DNA of 64,000 bases from Dyella terrae (GCF_004322705.1 NZ_SIZZ01000001.1:1913213-1977212), one strand, 5' to 3'; positions 44,784 through 54,249 are shown, numbered from the stretch's first letter. Numbers and translations are program-made. Notes: a model not told the origin generated them from the sequence alone.

Positions 44784-44832
44784 TTGACTTCGGCGCCACC
44801 ACGTTCGTACTGTACTAGTACACATAGTACAG
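44784..44832 (+). promoter_or_regulatory. Promoter and operator of the YtrA-type regulator
   Basis: TTGACT (44784-44789) as -35 and TACTGT (44808-44813) as -10, 18 bases apart, followed by overlapping TGTACTAGTACA (44811-44822) and TAGTACAG. These inverted repeats lie at the -10 region, the usual autoregulatory site of GntR/YtrA repressors. Confidence 0.65.
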
Positions 44833-44843
44833 CTGGATCGACC

Positions 44844-45254
44844 ATGGCCCGACAGCAACCCCTGATGATCGAAATCGCCACAGGCGACGTACGCTCCATC
44901 AGCAAACAGATCATCGATGGCGTCCGCATGAAAGTAGCCACCGGCGAACTCACGCCGGGTTGGCAGTTGCCCAGCGTGCGCGGCCTCGCCCAGCAGCTGA
45001 CCATCAATCCCAACACGGTCGCCAAGGCCTACGCCGAACTGGTGGCCGAAGGCTGGCTGGAATCGCGCCCGGGCCTGGGCCTGTTCGTCGCCGCGCCGCG
45101 CCAACGCCTCAACAGCAAGGAACGCGAGCGTCGCCTGGACGATGCCATCCAGCGCTTCGTCAACGATGTGGTCTCGCTCGATTACCCTACCGATACCGTG
45201 CTTGAACGCCTGAGCGACGAGCTCAGGGCCCTCGACACGCGCAAGAGCGCCTGA
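44844..45254 (+). CDS. GntR-family transcriptional regulator, YtrA subfamily
   Basis: 136 residues: winged-helix GntR domain (ISKQIIDGVRMKVATGELTPG, LPSVRGLAQQLTINPNTVAKAY) and only a short helical C-terminal part, the mark of the YtrA subfamily, which controls ABC transporters. Three bases before the ATPase gene of such a transporter. Probably a repressor acting at the palindromes around 44808-44832. Confidence 0.92.
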   Translation: MARQQPLMIEIATGDVRSISKQIIDGVRMKVATGELTPGWQLPSVRGLAQQLTINPNTVAKAYAELVAEGWLESRPGLGLFVAAPRQRLNSKERERRLDDAIQRFVNDVVSLDYPTDTVLERLSDELRALDTRKSA

Positions 45255-45257
45255 GCC

Positions 45258-46178
45258 ATGTCGGACTTCGTCATCGAAACTTGCGAGCTGACCAAACGCT
45301 ACGGCGACAAGCTCGCTCTCAACCGCCTTTCCTTGCAGATTCCCCGCGGGCGGATCCACGCCATCGTGGGCGCCAACGGCGCAGGCAAATCGACACTGTT
45401 TCGCATCCTGCTTGGCTTCCTGTCGCCAACCGAAGGCCGGTCCCGTCTGCTCGGTCAGGACAGTCATTCACTCACGCCAGGCCACCGCGCCCGCATTGGC
45501 TTCGTCAACGAAGAGCACACCCTGCCGGGCTGGATGCGTGCTGACGAAGTGACTGACATGCAGCGCCGTCAATACCCGCGCTGGAACGAAGACATGTACC
45601 GCGATGTGCTCGGCCACTATCACGTCGGTCCGCGCCAGAAGATCAGCCAGCTATCACGCGGCGAGCGCGCCGGACTTAACCTTGCGCTCGCGCTGGCCCA
45701 GTCGCCTGAATTGCTCATCCTTGACGAGCCCACACTGGGACTCGACGTCGTCGCAAAGCGCGCCTTCCTGCAGTCGCTGCTGGACTCCAACGCTGCCGAG
45801 CATTGCACGGTGATCTATTGCTCCCACCAGATGGAAGAGATCGAACGCCTCGCCGACAACCTGATCATTCTCGAACGCGGCGAACTGAAGCACATGTCGC
45901 CGCCCGATGAGTTCTGCGAACGCGTCCGTCACTGGGTCGCCGACATTCCCTTCCGCGGCCCGGAGCGCGCGCAGATTCCCGGCCTCCTGCTTGCGCAGAA
46001 AATCGACAACCTCTACCACTACACCGTCCTCGACCAGGACGACGACTTCGCTGCCTTCCTGCGCGAGAACGGCGCACGTCATGTCCAGAGCATGCCGGTG
46101 AGTCTCGATAGCGCCGTCAATGGTTTCCTGGCGAAAGACCACGCGGCTCCGCTGGCCAGGGAGGCCCGCCATGGTTGA
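45258..46178 (+). CDS. ABC transporter ATPase (YtrB/CcmA-like)
   Basis: 306 residues. Walker A GANGAGKST, Q-loop FVNEEH, signature LSRGERAGL (variant of LSGGQ), Walker B LLILDEP, switch His in YCSHQ, and a C-terminal extension of about 90 residues. The ATP-binding half is of ABC-2-type exporters. It ends with an 8-base overlap (ATGGTTGA) with the permease gene, so the two are coupled. Confidence 0.93.
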   Translation: MSDFVIETCELTKRYGDKLALNRLSLQIPRGRIHAIVGANGAGKSTLFRILLGFLSPTEGRSRLLGQDSHSLTPGHRARIGFVNEEHTLPGWMRADEVTDMQRRQYPRWNEDMYRDVLGHYHVGPRQKISQLSRGERAGLNLALALAQSPELLILDEPTLGLDVVAKRAFLQSLLDSNAAEHCTVIYCSHQMEEIERLADNLIILERGELKHMSPPDEFCERVRHWVADIPFRGPERAQIPGLLLAQKIDNLYHYTVLDQDDDFAAFLRENGARHVQSMPVSLDSAVNGFLAKDHAAPLAREARHG

Positions 46179-47988
46179 TCTGTTCAAGGCCGAATGGCGA
46201 CGCTTCATGCGCCTCGCCTGCATCGTCGGCGCCGTCACACTGTTTCTGCTCGCCTTCATGACGCGGATGGTCGATCTGCTTCAGCAACCGCTGCTGGTCT
46301 ATCGCGTTGGCGCCTTCATCGCGGCCTTCATGGGCATCCTGCTGGCGGCCGTGCAGATGGCGATGCATCGCCGGCCCAACGCATGGCTGTATCTCTTGCA
46401 TCGCCCGGTCGCTCCCGCCGGCATCGCCATGGCGCTTTCCGGCGCAGCGGCCTGCGCACTGTTTGTTGCCATCGCCCTGCCCGTGCTACTTGCGCTGCTT
46501 GGCGTGGAGTGGATGACCGTACGCATCGTCGACGCCCGTCACTGGCTGTTGCCGATGTGTGGCTGGGCGATCGCCTTCGCCAGTTATCTCACCTGTGCCT
46601 GCATCGTGCTTGCTCCACGGCGCGGCATGGTGTTCCTGCTTTGCCTGCCACTGGCGATGCTCGCGCCATTCAGCGGCGTCTACGCGCTGCTCGTGCAGCT
46701 GGCGGTTGTTGCCCTCGCGGGAGGCGTGTTACTTGCGTTCTTCAAACCGAATCTGCAAGGGATGCCACGTTCCCCCATCGCACACGTCACCGTGATCGTG
46801 CTCATGCAGATAGGTGTGACGATTGCGCTGTACTGGGCACTGACGCTCGGCACCGAATTTGGCCTGATGGCCATCGGCCGCCATCCGCTCAATGGCATCC
46901 CGCCCAGCGGTGGCTATGCGGAAGCGGAGCGGGCAGACAGCGCGACGCTTCTTCGCCATGGTATTGGCCTGGCGCCGGCGCACGCCCTGCTGCGCGAGCA
47001 GGCCGGCATCGCCGAACAGGCCGCCTGGGGTCCCGGTGTAGCGAACTATCCGCGCTACGGCCAGATCAGTGCGCCCATGCCCTTGGAAATCGAGGACGAA
47101 ACGCGCCATGTGCGGTGGAGTTTCAGTCATGACCACGGTGCGTTCCACGGCATCCGGCTTACAGACCAGAGCGATGCCGGATGGCTGGGGCGCGATGGCA
47201 TCGTGCAGGGAACACTCACGGATGCCGATCGCTTCGAGCAGCCCCCGCTTGTCTTCGAAGATCGCTATCTGATCACCGAGCACCAGCTCTACCAGTTCGA
47301 CGCCAACGATCAGTCCATGCATCTTCGCGTGAATTTTCCTGACGACGAACACTTCACCGCGGCGCCGAAAACCCTGGGCGGGCGCGTGATGATCCTTGGC
47401 TCGCGTCGACTGCACATGGTCAATGCCCATGACCTCACGCAGCAACGCGATGTCCTGCATGACGAATATGTGCTTCCGCTCGATGGCGCCATCGACAACA
47501 TGGGGCGTGTCGACGTGGCCGAACTGCTCGACGGCTATCTGGTGTCATTCCTGCACGGCCGGCAGAGCTATCACCAGGACGTGGCCGCCTGGCAGACGGT
47601 CTATCGCATCCATGAAGACGGGCGTGCTGAGCTATTGAATCGCCGCGAACTCGGCCGCGACTACCCCGTGTGGTTCCGCCATCTGGGCTGGTGGGCATCG
47701 CCGGTCTATTACGGCTTGCAGCACCGACTTGGCTGGATCGCCTCTGACGACGCCGAAGGCCTGCCAACATCGATCGGGATGATGATCGCGACGCTCGGAC
47801 TGTTGTGCCTGGCGGCAACAGCGTGGTGGCTGTCCGCCGTGCGCATGAGCCGGACGTCGCGTCTCACCTGGATCGTCGCAAACGGCATCGTCGGTCTTCC
47901 CGGACTGATTGCCTGCCTGCTCCTTTACCCATCACGCGAACGAACGGCAAAGCCAGTGCTGCCCCGGACCGCCAGCGCGCCTGCCTGA
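46171..47988 (+). CDS. Large ABC-2-type permease with extracytoplasmic domain
   Basis: 605 residues. Six or seven membrane segments in the first 245 residues (first at about 13-35, last in VTVIVLMQIGVTIALYWAL), then a soluble region of about 300 residues with repeated short beta-like, Trp/His/Asp-rich segments, and two final helices (about 545-565 and 575-595). ABC-2 permeases of this context are usually far shorter. The soluble part may be a propeller-like sensor or binding domain; not identified. Likely exporter with the preceding ATPase. Confidence 0.75.
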   Translation: MVDLFKAEWRRFMRLACIVGAVTLFLLAFMTRMVDLLQQPLLVYRVGAFIAAFMGILLAAVQMAMHRRPNAWLYLLHRPVAPAGIAMALSGAAACALFVAIALPVLLALLGVEWMTVRIVDARHWLLPMCGWAIAFASYLTCACIVLAPRRGMVFLLCLPLAMLAPFSGVYALLVQLAVVALAGGVLLAFFKPNLQGMPRSPIAHVTVIVLMQIGVTIALYWALTLGTEFGLMAIGRHPLNGIPPSGGYAEAERADSATLLRHGIGLAPAHALLREQAGIAEQAAWGPGVANYPRYGQISAPMPLEIEDETRHVRWSFSHDHGAFHGIRLTDQSDAGWLGRDGIVQGTLTDADRFEQPPLVFEDRYLITEHQLYQFDANDQSMHLRVNFPDDEHFTAAPKTLGGRVMILGSRRLHMVNAHDLTQQRDVLHDEYVLPLDGAIDNMGRVDVAELLDGYLVSFLHGRQSYHQDVAAWQTVYRIHEDGRAELLNRRELGRDYPVWFRHLGWWASPVYYGLQHRLGWIASDDAEGLPTSIGMMIATLGLLCLAATAWWLSAVRMSRTSRLTWIVANGIVGLPGLIACLLLYPSRERTAKPVLPRTASAPA

Positions 47989-48035
47989 CCCATCCAGGGC
48001 GTCGCCCGGTGCGACGCCTTCACCGGAGACAACCC

Positions 48036-50108
48036 ATGCCTGTCCTGACGACCTCGCTGAGGGCGGTGGCCTTGTGCGCCCTGCTTCTTCCCTTCGGCAC
48101 GGCTTCTGCCACCAGCCCGGCGGATCGCTTGCAGCAAGTACTGCGCGAATCCCGCGAGCAACCCACCGCACCGCTCCTGCCACGCGCTGATTTCCAGACG
48201 CGAACGGGTCTTCGTTTCGTGCGACTGTCACCCGACGGCCTGCATGTGAGCTGGATATGGGTTCAGCCCAATGGCAGCAGCGTTTGGTTGATGGACGTGG
48301 CCACCGGCAAGCCTCGCCAGCTCCTTGCCTCCACGCAGGCCAGCTCACTGGAATGGATGGCCGACGGCAAGCAGCTTCTGCTTGAACAACGTGGTCGTGT
48401 CGCGGTGCTGCCGATGGATGGAGGCGAAGCACGGTGGGTGACTTCTCTCGACGCGGTTCGTGAGCAGTTGCTGCTGGGACCCGATGCCACGTTTCCGAAC
48501 CGTTTCCTGGTGCGCGAGCGCGACCCCGAAAGCAAGCACTTTCGCCTGCTGCGCGTAACGACCGACCAGCATCAGGAGGTGCTCTACGACGACGTGGATG
48601 CTCCGGCCGATCTGGCGTTTGATCGCGAGGGCAAACTCGCCTTTGTCAGCACCGCCGACATGCAGGGTCGCCATGTGCGCCGGAACACCGTCACCGGATG
48701 GCAACGCTTTTTCGATTGCAGCGCCCTCACCCGCTGCGCGCCGATCGCAGTGATGGCGGATGGCCGCCTGCTGATGCGCAGCGGGCGGGAAAGCGACCTG
48801 CAGCAACTGGTCGCCATCGACCCTTCGACGAAGCGGAGCACCACGCTGCACAAAGATCCGGAAGGCATCGCCGATCTGGCGGACGTGACCCTGGATCAAC
48901 GCACGGCGCAGCCCCTTTTTGCCGCTTACGACACCGACAGACATCACACCTATGCGGTGCGCGACGACCTGCGACCCGCGATGCAATGGCTGGATCGACA
49001 CTTCGCGCGCTCCAACCTCGATGTCGACCGGGCAAGCAATGGTGTACTTCTTGTCATTGAGCGCAGCGACCGCCTGCAACGGGACCGCTATTTCGTGTTC
49101 GATCCGAGCAAGCAGGCGTTGACGCCCATTGCAGAAGACCAGCAAACATCCGCGCGCAAGCTTCCCGAAACCGCGATGGCTTACCGCATTCCCGTCAGCT
49201 GGACGGCGAGCGATGGCATGCGACTGTACGGCTTCCTCAGCCTCCCGCCCGGCCTTGATCCTGCGAAGGTGCCATTGGTGCTCCGGCCTCATGGTGGCCC
49301 GAAGGCGCAGACACGTCCGGGCTACGACATGATCACGCAGTTTCTGGTCAATCGCGGCTATGCCGTGTTCGAACCGAATTACCGCACGTCGGTGGGCTAC
49401 GGTCGCACGTATCTGTTCGCCGCTCACGGCGACTGGGGACATGGGCGCAATTACCGCGACATGCTCGAAGGCATGGACTGGTTGCTCGCGCAGGGGGTGG
49501 GTGATCGACACCGGCAGGCCATCGTCGGGCATTCCTACGGTGGCTTCGCGACGCTGCTTGGACTGACCTACGACAGCGCCCGCTTCCTGGCAGGCGTGGG
49601 CATGGCGTCACCGCCCGACCTCGCCGCGGCATTCCGGCAGATCGCCGCGAATCCCACCTCACCGGGCGCCATCCCGGTGGGTGCGGAGCTGAGCGAACTG
49701 GGAAGTGGCGTCGACAACGTAGCTGCAATGGACCGGCTGAGTCGCGAGGCGCCGGCGCGCGCCATCGCGCAGATGAATCGACCGCTGGTACTGATCGCGG
49801 GCGCCAAGGATGACCTCGTTTCGGTCGCCAGCGTCACCGACTATGCGGGCCAGCTGGCGGCGGCGCACAAGCCCGTCGCCCTGCTGGTGGATCCGGACTC
49901 GGGCCATCAGCTCGAAGCACCGCAAGCGCGCCTGGCGACGCTTTACCTGCTTGAAGCGGCGCTGGCGCGATCCCTGGGCGGTCGTGTGGATGACCCTGTC
50001 GATGCTGCCCTGGCATCGTATCTCGGCAAGAACCTTCGTCTTGATACCTGGGACCGCCCTCTGGGCACGCCACGCGTTGACCTTGACCACACACGCGTGC
50101 CGGAATAG
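48036..50108 (+). CDS. Secreted S9-family (prolyl oligopeptidase-like) peptidase
   Basis: 690 residues with a signal peptide ending near GTASA. N-terminal half is a beta-propeller (TRTGLRFVRLSPDGLHVSWIW and several WMADGKQLL-type blades). C-terminal alpha/beta-hydrolase domain: PHGGPKAQ, nucleophile GHSYGGF (Ser near residue 500), Asp in IAGAKDDLV (about 588) and His in DSGHQLE (about 622). Probably periplasmic. 47 bases downstream of the permease gene, so it may be in the YtrA-type operon. Confidence 0.9.
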   Translation: MPVLTTSLRAVALCALLLPFGTASATSPADRLQQVLRESREQPTAPLLPRADFQTRTGLRFVRLSPDGLHVSWIWVQPNGSSVWLMDVATGKPRQLLASTQASSLEWMADGKQLLLEQRGRVAVLPMDGGEARWVTSLDAVREQLLLGPDATFPNRFLVRERDPESKHFRLLRVTTDQHQEVLYDDVDAPADLAFDREGKLAFVSTADMQGRHVRRNTVTGWQRFFDCSALTRCAPIAVMADGRLLMRSGRESDLQQLVAIDPSTKRSTTLHKDPEGIADLADVTLDQRTAQPLFAAYDTDRHHTYAVRDDLRPAMQWLDRHFARSNLDVDRASNGVLLVIERSDRLQRDRYFVFDPSKQALTPIAEDQQTSARKLPETAMAYRIPVSWTASDGMRLYGFLSLPPGLDPAKVPLVLRPHGGPKAQTRPGYDMITQFLVNRGYAVFEPNYRTSVGYGRTYLFAAHGDWGHGRNYRDMLEGMDWLLAQGVGDRHRQAIVGHSYGGFATLLGLTYDSARFLAGVGMASPPDLAAAFRQIAANPTSPGAIPVGAELSELGSGVDNVAAMDRLSREAPARAIAQMNRPLVLIAGAKDDLVSVASVTDYAGQLAAAHKPVALLVDPDSGHQLEAPQARLATLYLLEAALARSLGGRVDDPVDAALASYLGKNLRLDTWDRPLGTPRVDLDHTRVPE

Positions 50109-50142
50109 TGCAGGCTTTTCACAGGACGCCCCGGAGCACGCC

Positions 50143-50550
50143 GTGTGGACGCATGAAGAGAGCATCGAAATCGCCGCGAAGCCGGCGAAGATCTGGACGA
50201 TCTTCGCGGATGTACCCGGCTGGAAACGCTGGAATGCCGGTATCGAACATATTGAGCTGCATGGCTCGTTCTCCGAGGGAACGAGCTTCACCATGAAGCC
50301 GCCGGGGGTCGATGCGTTCACCAGCACTTTGATCGAAGTGCAGACCGATCGACTCTTTACCGACGAAACCACGATCGACGAGACCACCGTGGTGGTGACG
50401 CATCGCATCGAGGCGATCGACGCACACCATTCAAAGGTGACTTACGGAACGATGATTACCGGGCCGGATGCCAGTGACATCGGACCGGCAATCACCTCGG
50501 ATTTTGGTGAAGTGCTTGCGTCACTGAAGGCGCTGGCGGAGCGTGGGTAA
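50143..50550 (+). CDS. SRPBCC/START-like polyketide cyclase family protein
   Basis: 135 residues if the GTG at 50143 is used; it has CGGAG at seven bases, and no ATG fits the fold's N-terminus. WTHEESIEIAAKPAKIWTIFADVPGWKRWNAGI is the typical first strand-helix, and the C-terminal helix is FGEVLASLKALAERG. Ligand unknown. It follows the S9 peptidase by 34 bases. Confidence 0.8.
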   Translation: MWTHEESIEIAAKPAKIWTIFADVPGWKRWNAGIEHIELHGSFSEGTSFTMKPPGVDAFTSTLIEVQTDRLFTDETTIDETTVVVTHRIEAIDAHHSKVTYGTMITGPDASDIGPAITSDFGEVLASLKALAERG

Positions 50551-50553
50551 GAC

Positions 50554-51060
50554 TTACGTCCCCGCGAAAACCGCGCCAAGGATCGCCAGCACGATCGCGG
50601 CGAAAACACCTGCGACAACGTCATCCACCATCACGCCCAGTCCGCCTTTGAGGCGTCGGTCCAGCCAACTGATCGGCCACGGCTTGGCGACATCGAACAG
50701 GCGAAACAGCGCGAAGCCCGCGATCACCATCCACCAGGGCGCCAGCATCGCGGGAATCAGTGCGATCCAGAGTCCGACGAATTCATCCCAGACCAGCGAA
50801 CGGTGATCGTCGACGCCCAGCGCGCGGCCAGCGACGGTGCAGGCCCAGACGCCGATGGCAAAGGCCACGACGAGGACCAGCACATACACCGGCAGCGACA
50901 GATGCCGCAGCAGCAGCCACGGCAGCAGGGCCGCGAGCGAACCAAACGTGCCCTGCGCCTTGGGCGTCAGGCCGGAACCGAAGCCGCAGGCAAGCCATCC
51001 GGCGGGGGAAGAAAGCAGGATGCGTCGCTGCTCGGCGGTGAGGATTTTCTTGTCGGTCAT
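50554..51060 (-). CDS. pgpA: Phosphatidylglycerophosphatase A
   Basis: Removes phosphate from phosphatidylglycerophosphate in the inner membrane. 168 residues with about four membrane helices, GSGLTPKAQGTFGSLAAL near the N-terminus, the metal-binding DDHRSLVWDEFVG motif and FRLFDVAKPWPISWLDRR. Its start overlaps the thiL stop (ATGA), the usual order. Confidence 0.95.
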   Translation of the reverse strand: MTDKKILTAEQRRILLSSPAGWLACGFGSGLTPKAQGTFGSLAALLPWLLLRHLSLPVYVLVLVVAFAIGVWACTVAGRALGVDDHRSLVWDEFVGLWIALIPAMLAPWWMVIAGFALFRLFDVAKPWPISWLDRRLKGGLGVMVDDVVAGVFAAIVLAILGAVFAGT

Positions 51061-52016
51061 GCGGCGAAATGATCCCAGCCCTTGCGCGAGATCGCCATGG
51101 GTTCGCCGTTGGCGTCCAGCACCTGCACACCTGCCCCTTCGACCATGCGACCAATCCGCGTGGCGCCACAACCGATACGCGCCAGGTCGGCCTGAACGTC
51201 CGCAACGCGGTTGGCCGGAACCGTAAAGCACAATTCGTAGTCGTCGCCGCCGGTCAGCGCGAACATGCGCGCCTGCTCGTCATCAAACATCGCGAGCATG
51301 GATGGAGACAGCGGCAACAGGCCGGCGTCAATGTGTGCGCCGAGTCCGCTCGCTTCGGCGACGTGCCCCAGATCAGCGATCAGGCCGTCGGACACGTCAA
51401 GGCAGGCGGAGGCCTGGCCTCGCAATGCCAAGCCCGCCGACAGGCGTGGCGTCGGACGATTGAGACGCCCGATCAGCGCCGCCTCGTGTTCACCTCGCTG
51501 CAGCAGGTGCAGCCCCGCCGCCGCATCGCCGAGGGTTCCGGTAACCAGCACGATGTCGCCAGCCCGCGCACCGCTGCGCGTCAGCGCCTGCCCCGGCGGA
51601 ACGAAGCCGTGCACGGCAACGCTCAGGCACAAAGGCCCGCTGGTGGTGTCGCCACCCACCAGGGCAAGGCGCCATGACTGCGCCAGTTCGAAGAAACCCG
51701 TGGCCAGGCCGTCGACGAAGTCCGCCGTCACCGCAGCGTCATTGCGCGGCATGGTCAGCGCCAGCAGCGCCCAGGCTGGCGTCGCGCCCATGGCCGCGAG
51801 GTCGGAGAGGTTCACCGCCAGCGCCTTCCAGCCGATGTCTTCCGGCGATGTACCCCGCGGAAAGTGGACGCCTTCGACCATGGTGTCGATGGCCACCACC
51901 AGCTCCTGCCCCGCTGGCACCGCCAATACGGCCGCATCGTCGCCAATGCCCAGTTTCACGTCGTCGCGCTGCTGGGCCGTGTGCGCGCGAATGCGGTCGA
52001 TCAGACGAAATTCCAT
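51057..52016 (-). CDS. thiL: Thiamine-monophosphate kinase
   Basis: Phosphorylates thiamine phosphate to thiamine diphosphate with ATP. 319 residues from the ATG at 52016. Signatures: GIGDDAAVL, DTMVEGVHFPRGTSPEDIGWKALAVNLSDLAAMGA spanning the metal and nucleotide site, GGDTTSGPL, and the C-terminal DVSDGLIADLGHV and GGDDYELCF. Forms an operon with pgpA. Normally follows nusB directly; here two other genes intervene. Confidence 0.97.
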   Translation of the reverse strand: MEFRLIDRIRAHTAQQRDDVKLGIGDDAAVLAVPAGQELVVAIDTMVEGVHFPRGTSPEDIGWKALAVNLSDLAAMGATPAWALLALTMPRNDAAVTADFVDGLATGFFELAQSWRLALVGGDTTSGPLCLSVAVHGFVPPGQALTRSGARAGDIVLVTGTLGDAAAGLHLLQRGEHEAALIGRLNRPTPRLSAGLALRGQASACLDVSDGLIADLGHVAEASGLGAHIDAGLLPLSPSMLAMFDDEQARMFALTGGDDYELCFTVPANRVADVQADLARIGCGATRIGRMVEGAGVQVLDANGEPMAISRKGWDHFAA

Positions 52017-52151
52017 AGCTCGCAAGCAGACCACCTGCCCGGGGCTTACGCAAGCCGATGGCCGCCGAACACCCCGCCCATTAGTCATGGCTGTGGCAGG
52101 CCCGGCGTCTACCTAGAATCGCGGGACCATCTGACACGCCTGGAGTCGATC

Positions 52152-52622
52152 ATGAATCGTCGTGCCGTTCGCCGCTCGTTGCTGACCCTGGGTGCTTGCG
52201 CCGCGCTGGCCTGCGCTGCCTTGCCCGTTGCCGCCGCGACGCCGGAAGAACAGGCCGTGCTCGCGCCATTCCAGGCCCTGCTCGATGGCATCGGCAAACG
52301 CGATCACAACATGATGCGCGCGGCTTTGCTGCCGGGCGGCATGATCACGCTCAAGCGCGCGGACAAGATTTCGCAGCTTCACTTCGATGCGTTCATCGAC
52401 CGCATTCCCACGACCGGCACGCAGCAGCTGGCCGAGCGCATCCACGATCCGCTGATCCGTATTGATGACGACATCGCCATCATCTGGGCGCCGTATGAGT
52501 TCCTGGTGGATGGCAAGGTCGACCATTGCGGCACCGACATCGCGCATCTGGTGAAGCGTGACGGCAAGTGGCTGGTTGCCGGCATCGCCGATAACCAGCA
52601 TGCGACGTGCGCCGGGAAGTGA
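52152..52622 (+). CDS. Secreted NTF2-like (SnoaL/DUF4440) protein
   Basis: 156 residues: signal peptide (RRSLLTLGACAALACAALPVAAA) then one cone-shaped NTF2-like fold, with PEEQAVLAPFQALLDGIGKRD at the start and IAIIWAPYEFLVDGKVDHCGTDIAHLVKRDGKWLV-type strands at the end. No catalytic role can be assigned. Divergent from thiL, inserted between thiL and nusB on the opposite strand. Confidence 0.82.
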   Translation: MNRRAVRRSLLTLGACAALACAALPVAAATPEEQAVLAPFQALLDGIGKRDHNMMRAALLPGGMITLKRADKISQLHFDAFIDRIPTTGTQQLAERIHDPLIRIDDDIAIIWAPYEFLVDGKVDHCGTDIAHLVKRDGKWLVAGIADNQHATCAGK

Positions 52623-52711
52623 TGCAAGGTAGCAAGCAGGACCGGATGATGGGCATGCGCCCGCAATCCCCATGACTCGAAGCACGTGAAGTGCAAACCG
52701 CACCTGACCCA

Positions 52712-52739
52712 ATCGTCATGCCTGCGCAGGCATGACGAT
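52712..52739. repeat. 28-nt perfect palindrome (REP-like)
   Basis: Arms ATCGTCATGCCTGC and GCAGGCATGACGAT meet with no spacer. It lies between the convergent ends of the NTF2-like and acetyltransferase genes. The GTCATGCCTGC core is a common REP-like motif in proteobacteria. It may act as a bidirectional transcript end. Confidence 0.75.
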
Positions 52740-52749
52740 GCGGGGGGAA

Positions 52750-53298
52750 CTACGCCCGCCGATAAACGCCGATCGGGCTGCCGTGGTAAGTCGTATCCAC
52801 CCACTTGGCAAAACCGGCTTTCTCCGCAACGCGGATCGAAGGCGCATTTTCCGGCGCGATGATGCACACGGCGTTGAGCTCTGGCAGATGTTCGCGCGAC
52901 CACGACGTCGCTGCATTCACAGCCTCGCTGGCGTAGCCCTGGCCGTGCGCCCACGGCGCCAGCACCCAGCCGAATTCCAGCATGCCGCGCAGCGAAGGCT
53001 CGATGTCCCGGCGCAGGTCGGCATGGCCGACGTCACCCACGTAGCGACCGCTGCTCTTTTCTTCGACGGCCCAGTAGCCGTAGCCGAGCATGCCCCACAT
53101 GCCCAGCGAGCGGAGCATGCGGTCCCATACCTGTTCGGTGGTTTGCGGCACGCCGCCGATGAAGCGGGTGACCGCGGGATCGGACCACGTCGCATAACAC
53201 GCGTCGTAGTCGTCGATTCGGTGAGCGCGAAGGCGCAGGCGTTCGGTCTCAAGGACCGGCACATGTGCCGTGATCGCGTCCACCAGGGCTTGATTCAA
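52750..53298 (-). CDS. GNAT N-acetyltransferase (RimJ/RimL type)
   Basis: 182 residues with the RimJ/L pattern: VLETERLRLRAHRIDDYDACYA at the N-terminus, FGWVLAPWAHGQGYASEAVNAA (acetyl-CoA loop) and NAPSIRVAEKAGF. The only sensible start is a TTG at 53298, overlapping the nusB stop (TTGA) with GGAGAAAAAGG upstream, so it is coupled to nusB. Target unknown. Confidence 0.85.
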   Translation of the reverse strand: MNQALVDAITAHVPVLETERLRLRAHRIDDYDACYATWSDPAVTRFIGGVPQTTEQVWDRMLRSLGMWGMLGYGYWAVEEKSSGRYVGDVGHADLRRDIEPSLRGMLEFGWVLAPWAHGQGYASEAVNAATSWSREHLPELNAVCIIAPENAPSIRVAEKAGFAKWVDTTYHGSPIGVYRRA

Positions 53299-53741
53299 GC
53301 CTTTTTCTCCGCCGTGCGCAGATGCGTGGCGAGTTTATCCAGCACGCCGTTGACATAGCTGTGGCCGTGATCGGCGCCGAACCGCTTGGTCACTTCGATG
53401 GCCTCGTTGATGATCACGCGGTACGGCACGTCGGGGCGGTACTTCAGCTCGTAAGCGGCCAGGCGCAGCGCCGCGCGTTCGATCGGGTCGATCTGGCCGA
53501 CGTCACGATCGACGAAGGGCTTGAGCGCGTCATCGAGCTGTTCGACATGGCGCTCGACGCCGTGCAGCAGATCCTCGAAATACTCCAGGTCGGCCACTTC
53601 CATGTCCTGCTCGTGGCGGAACTGGTCGATGACCGCATTCATGTGGCTGCCGCTCATCTGCCACGCGTACAGCGCCTGCAGGGCGCGGCGGCGGGCGCGC
53701 GAGCGCGCGGCCAGGTCGATGCCTTCCGGACGCTGGTTCAT
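53295..53741 (-). CDS. nusB: Transcription antitermination factor NusB
   Basis: 148 residues, all-helical RNA-binding protein that binds boxA with NusE (S10). Recognised by RSRARRRALQALYAWQMSG, IDPIERAALRLAAYEL, and VPYRVIINEAIEVTKRFGADHGHSYVNGVLDKL. Its start overlaps the ribH stop codon (TGATG). Confidence 0.97.
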   Translation of the reverse strand: MNQRPEGIDLAARSRARRRALQALYAWQMSGSHMNAVIDQFRHEQDMEVADLEYFEDLLHGVERHVEQLDDALKPFVDRDVGQIDPIERAALRLAAYELKYRPDVPYRVIINEAIEVTKRFGADHGHSYVNGVLDKLATHLRTAEKKA

Positions 53742-54208
53742 CACAGCTTCCCGTACAAGTTGACCATCTCCAAAGCGGCGATGGCGGCGTCGGCGCCCTT
53801 GTTGCCGGCCTTGGTGCCGGAGCGCTCGATCGCCTGTTCGATGTTGTCGGTGGTCAGAACGCCAAACGCGACCGGCACGCCGGATGCGTACGCCGCCTGG
53901 GCCAGGCCCTTGGCGCACTCGCCGGCGACGTAGTCGAAATGCGGCGTGGAACCGCGGATGACGGCGCCCAGCGCAATCACGGCAGCATAGTTGCCGGTGT
54001 TGGCCACCTTGTGCGCGGCCAGCGCGATTTCCCAGGCACCCGGCACGCGGATGAGGTCGATATCGCTTTCCTTCACGCCGTGGCGCACCAGTGCATCACG
54101 GGCGCCGGCAACGAGCGGCTCGACGACAAAGCCGTTGAATCGGCCGGCGACGATGGCGAAACGGCCCTTGGGCGTGGCGAAATCGCCTTCGATGATCTTC
54201 ATGGTCAT
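53741..54208 (-). CDS. ribH: 6,7-Dimethyl-8-ribityllumazine synthase
   Basis: Penultimate step of riboflavin synthesis; forms a large capsid or a pentamer. 155 residues. [47 protein letters not shown] and [28 protein letters not shown] are the family segments, with the catalytic His in TPHFDY. Start at 54208; a second ATG two codons on is also possible. Confidence 0.97.
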   Translation of the reverse strand: MTMKIIEGDFATPKGRFAIVAGRFNGFVVEPLVAGARDALVRHGVKESDIDLIRVPGAWEIALAAHKVANTGNYAAVIALGAVIRGSTPHFDYVAGECAKGLAQAAYASGVPVAFGVLTTDNIEQAIERSGTKAGNKGADAAIAALEMVNLYGKL

Positions 54209-54249
54209 GGGTATCCTTCGATGGGCCGGGCCCATGGGGGCCGGCTATT

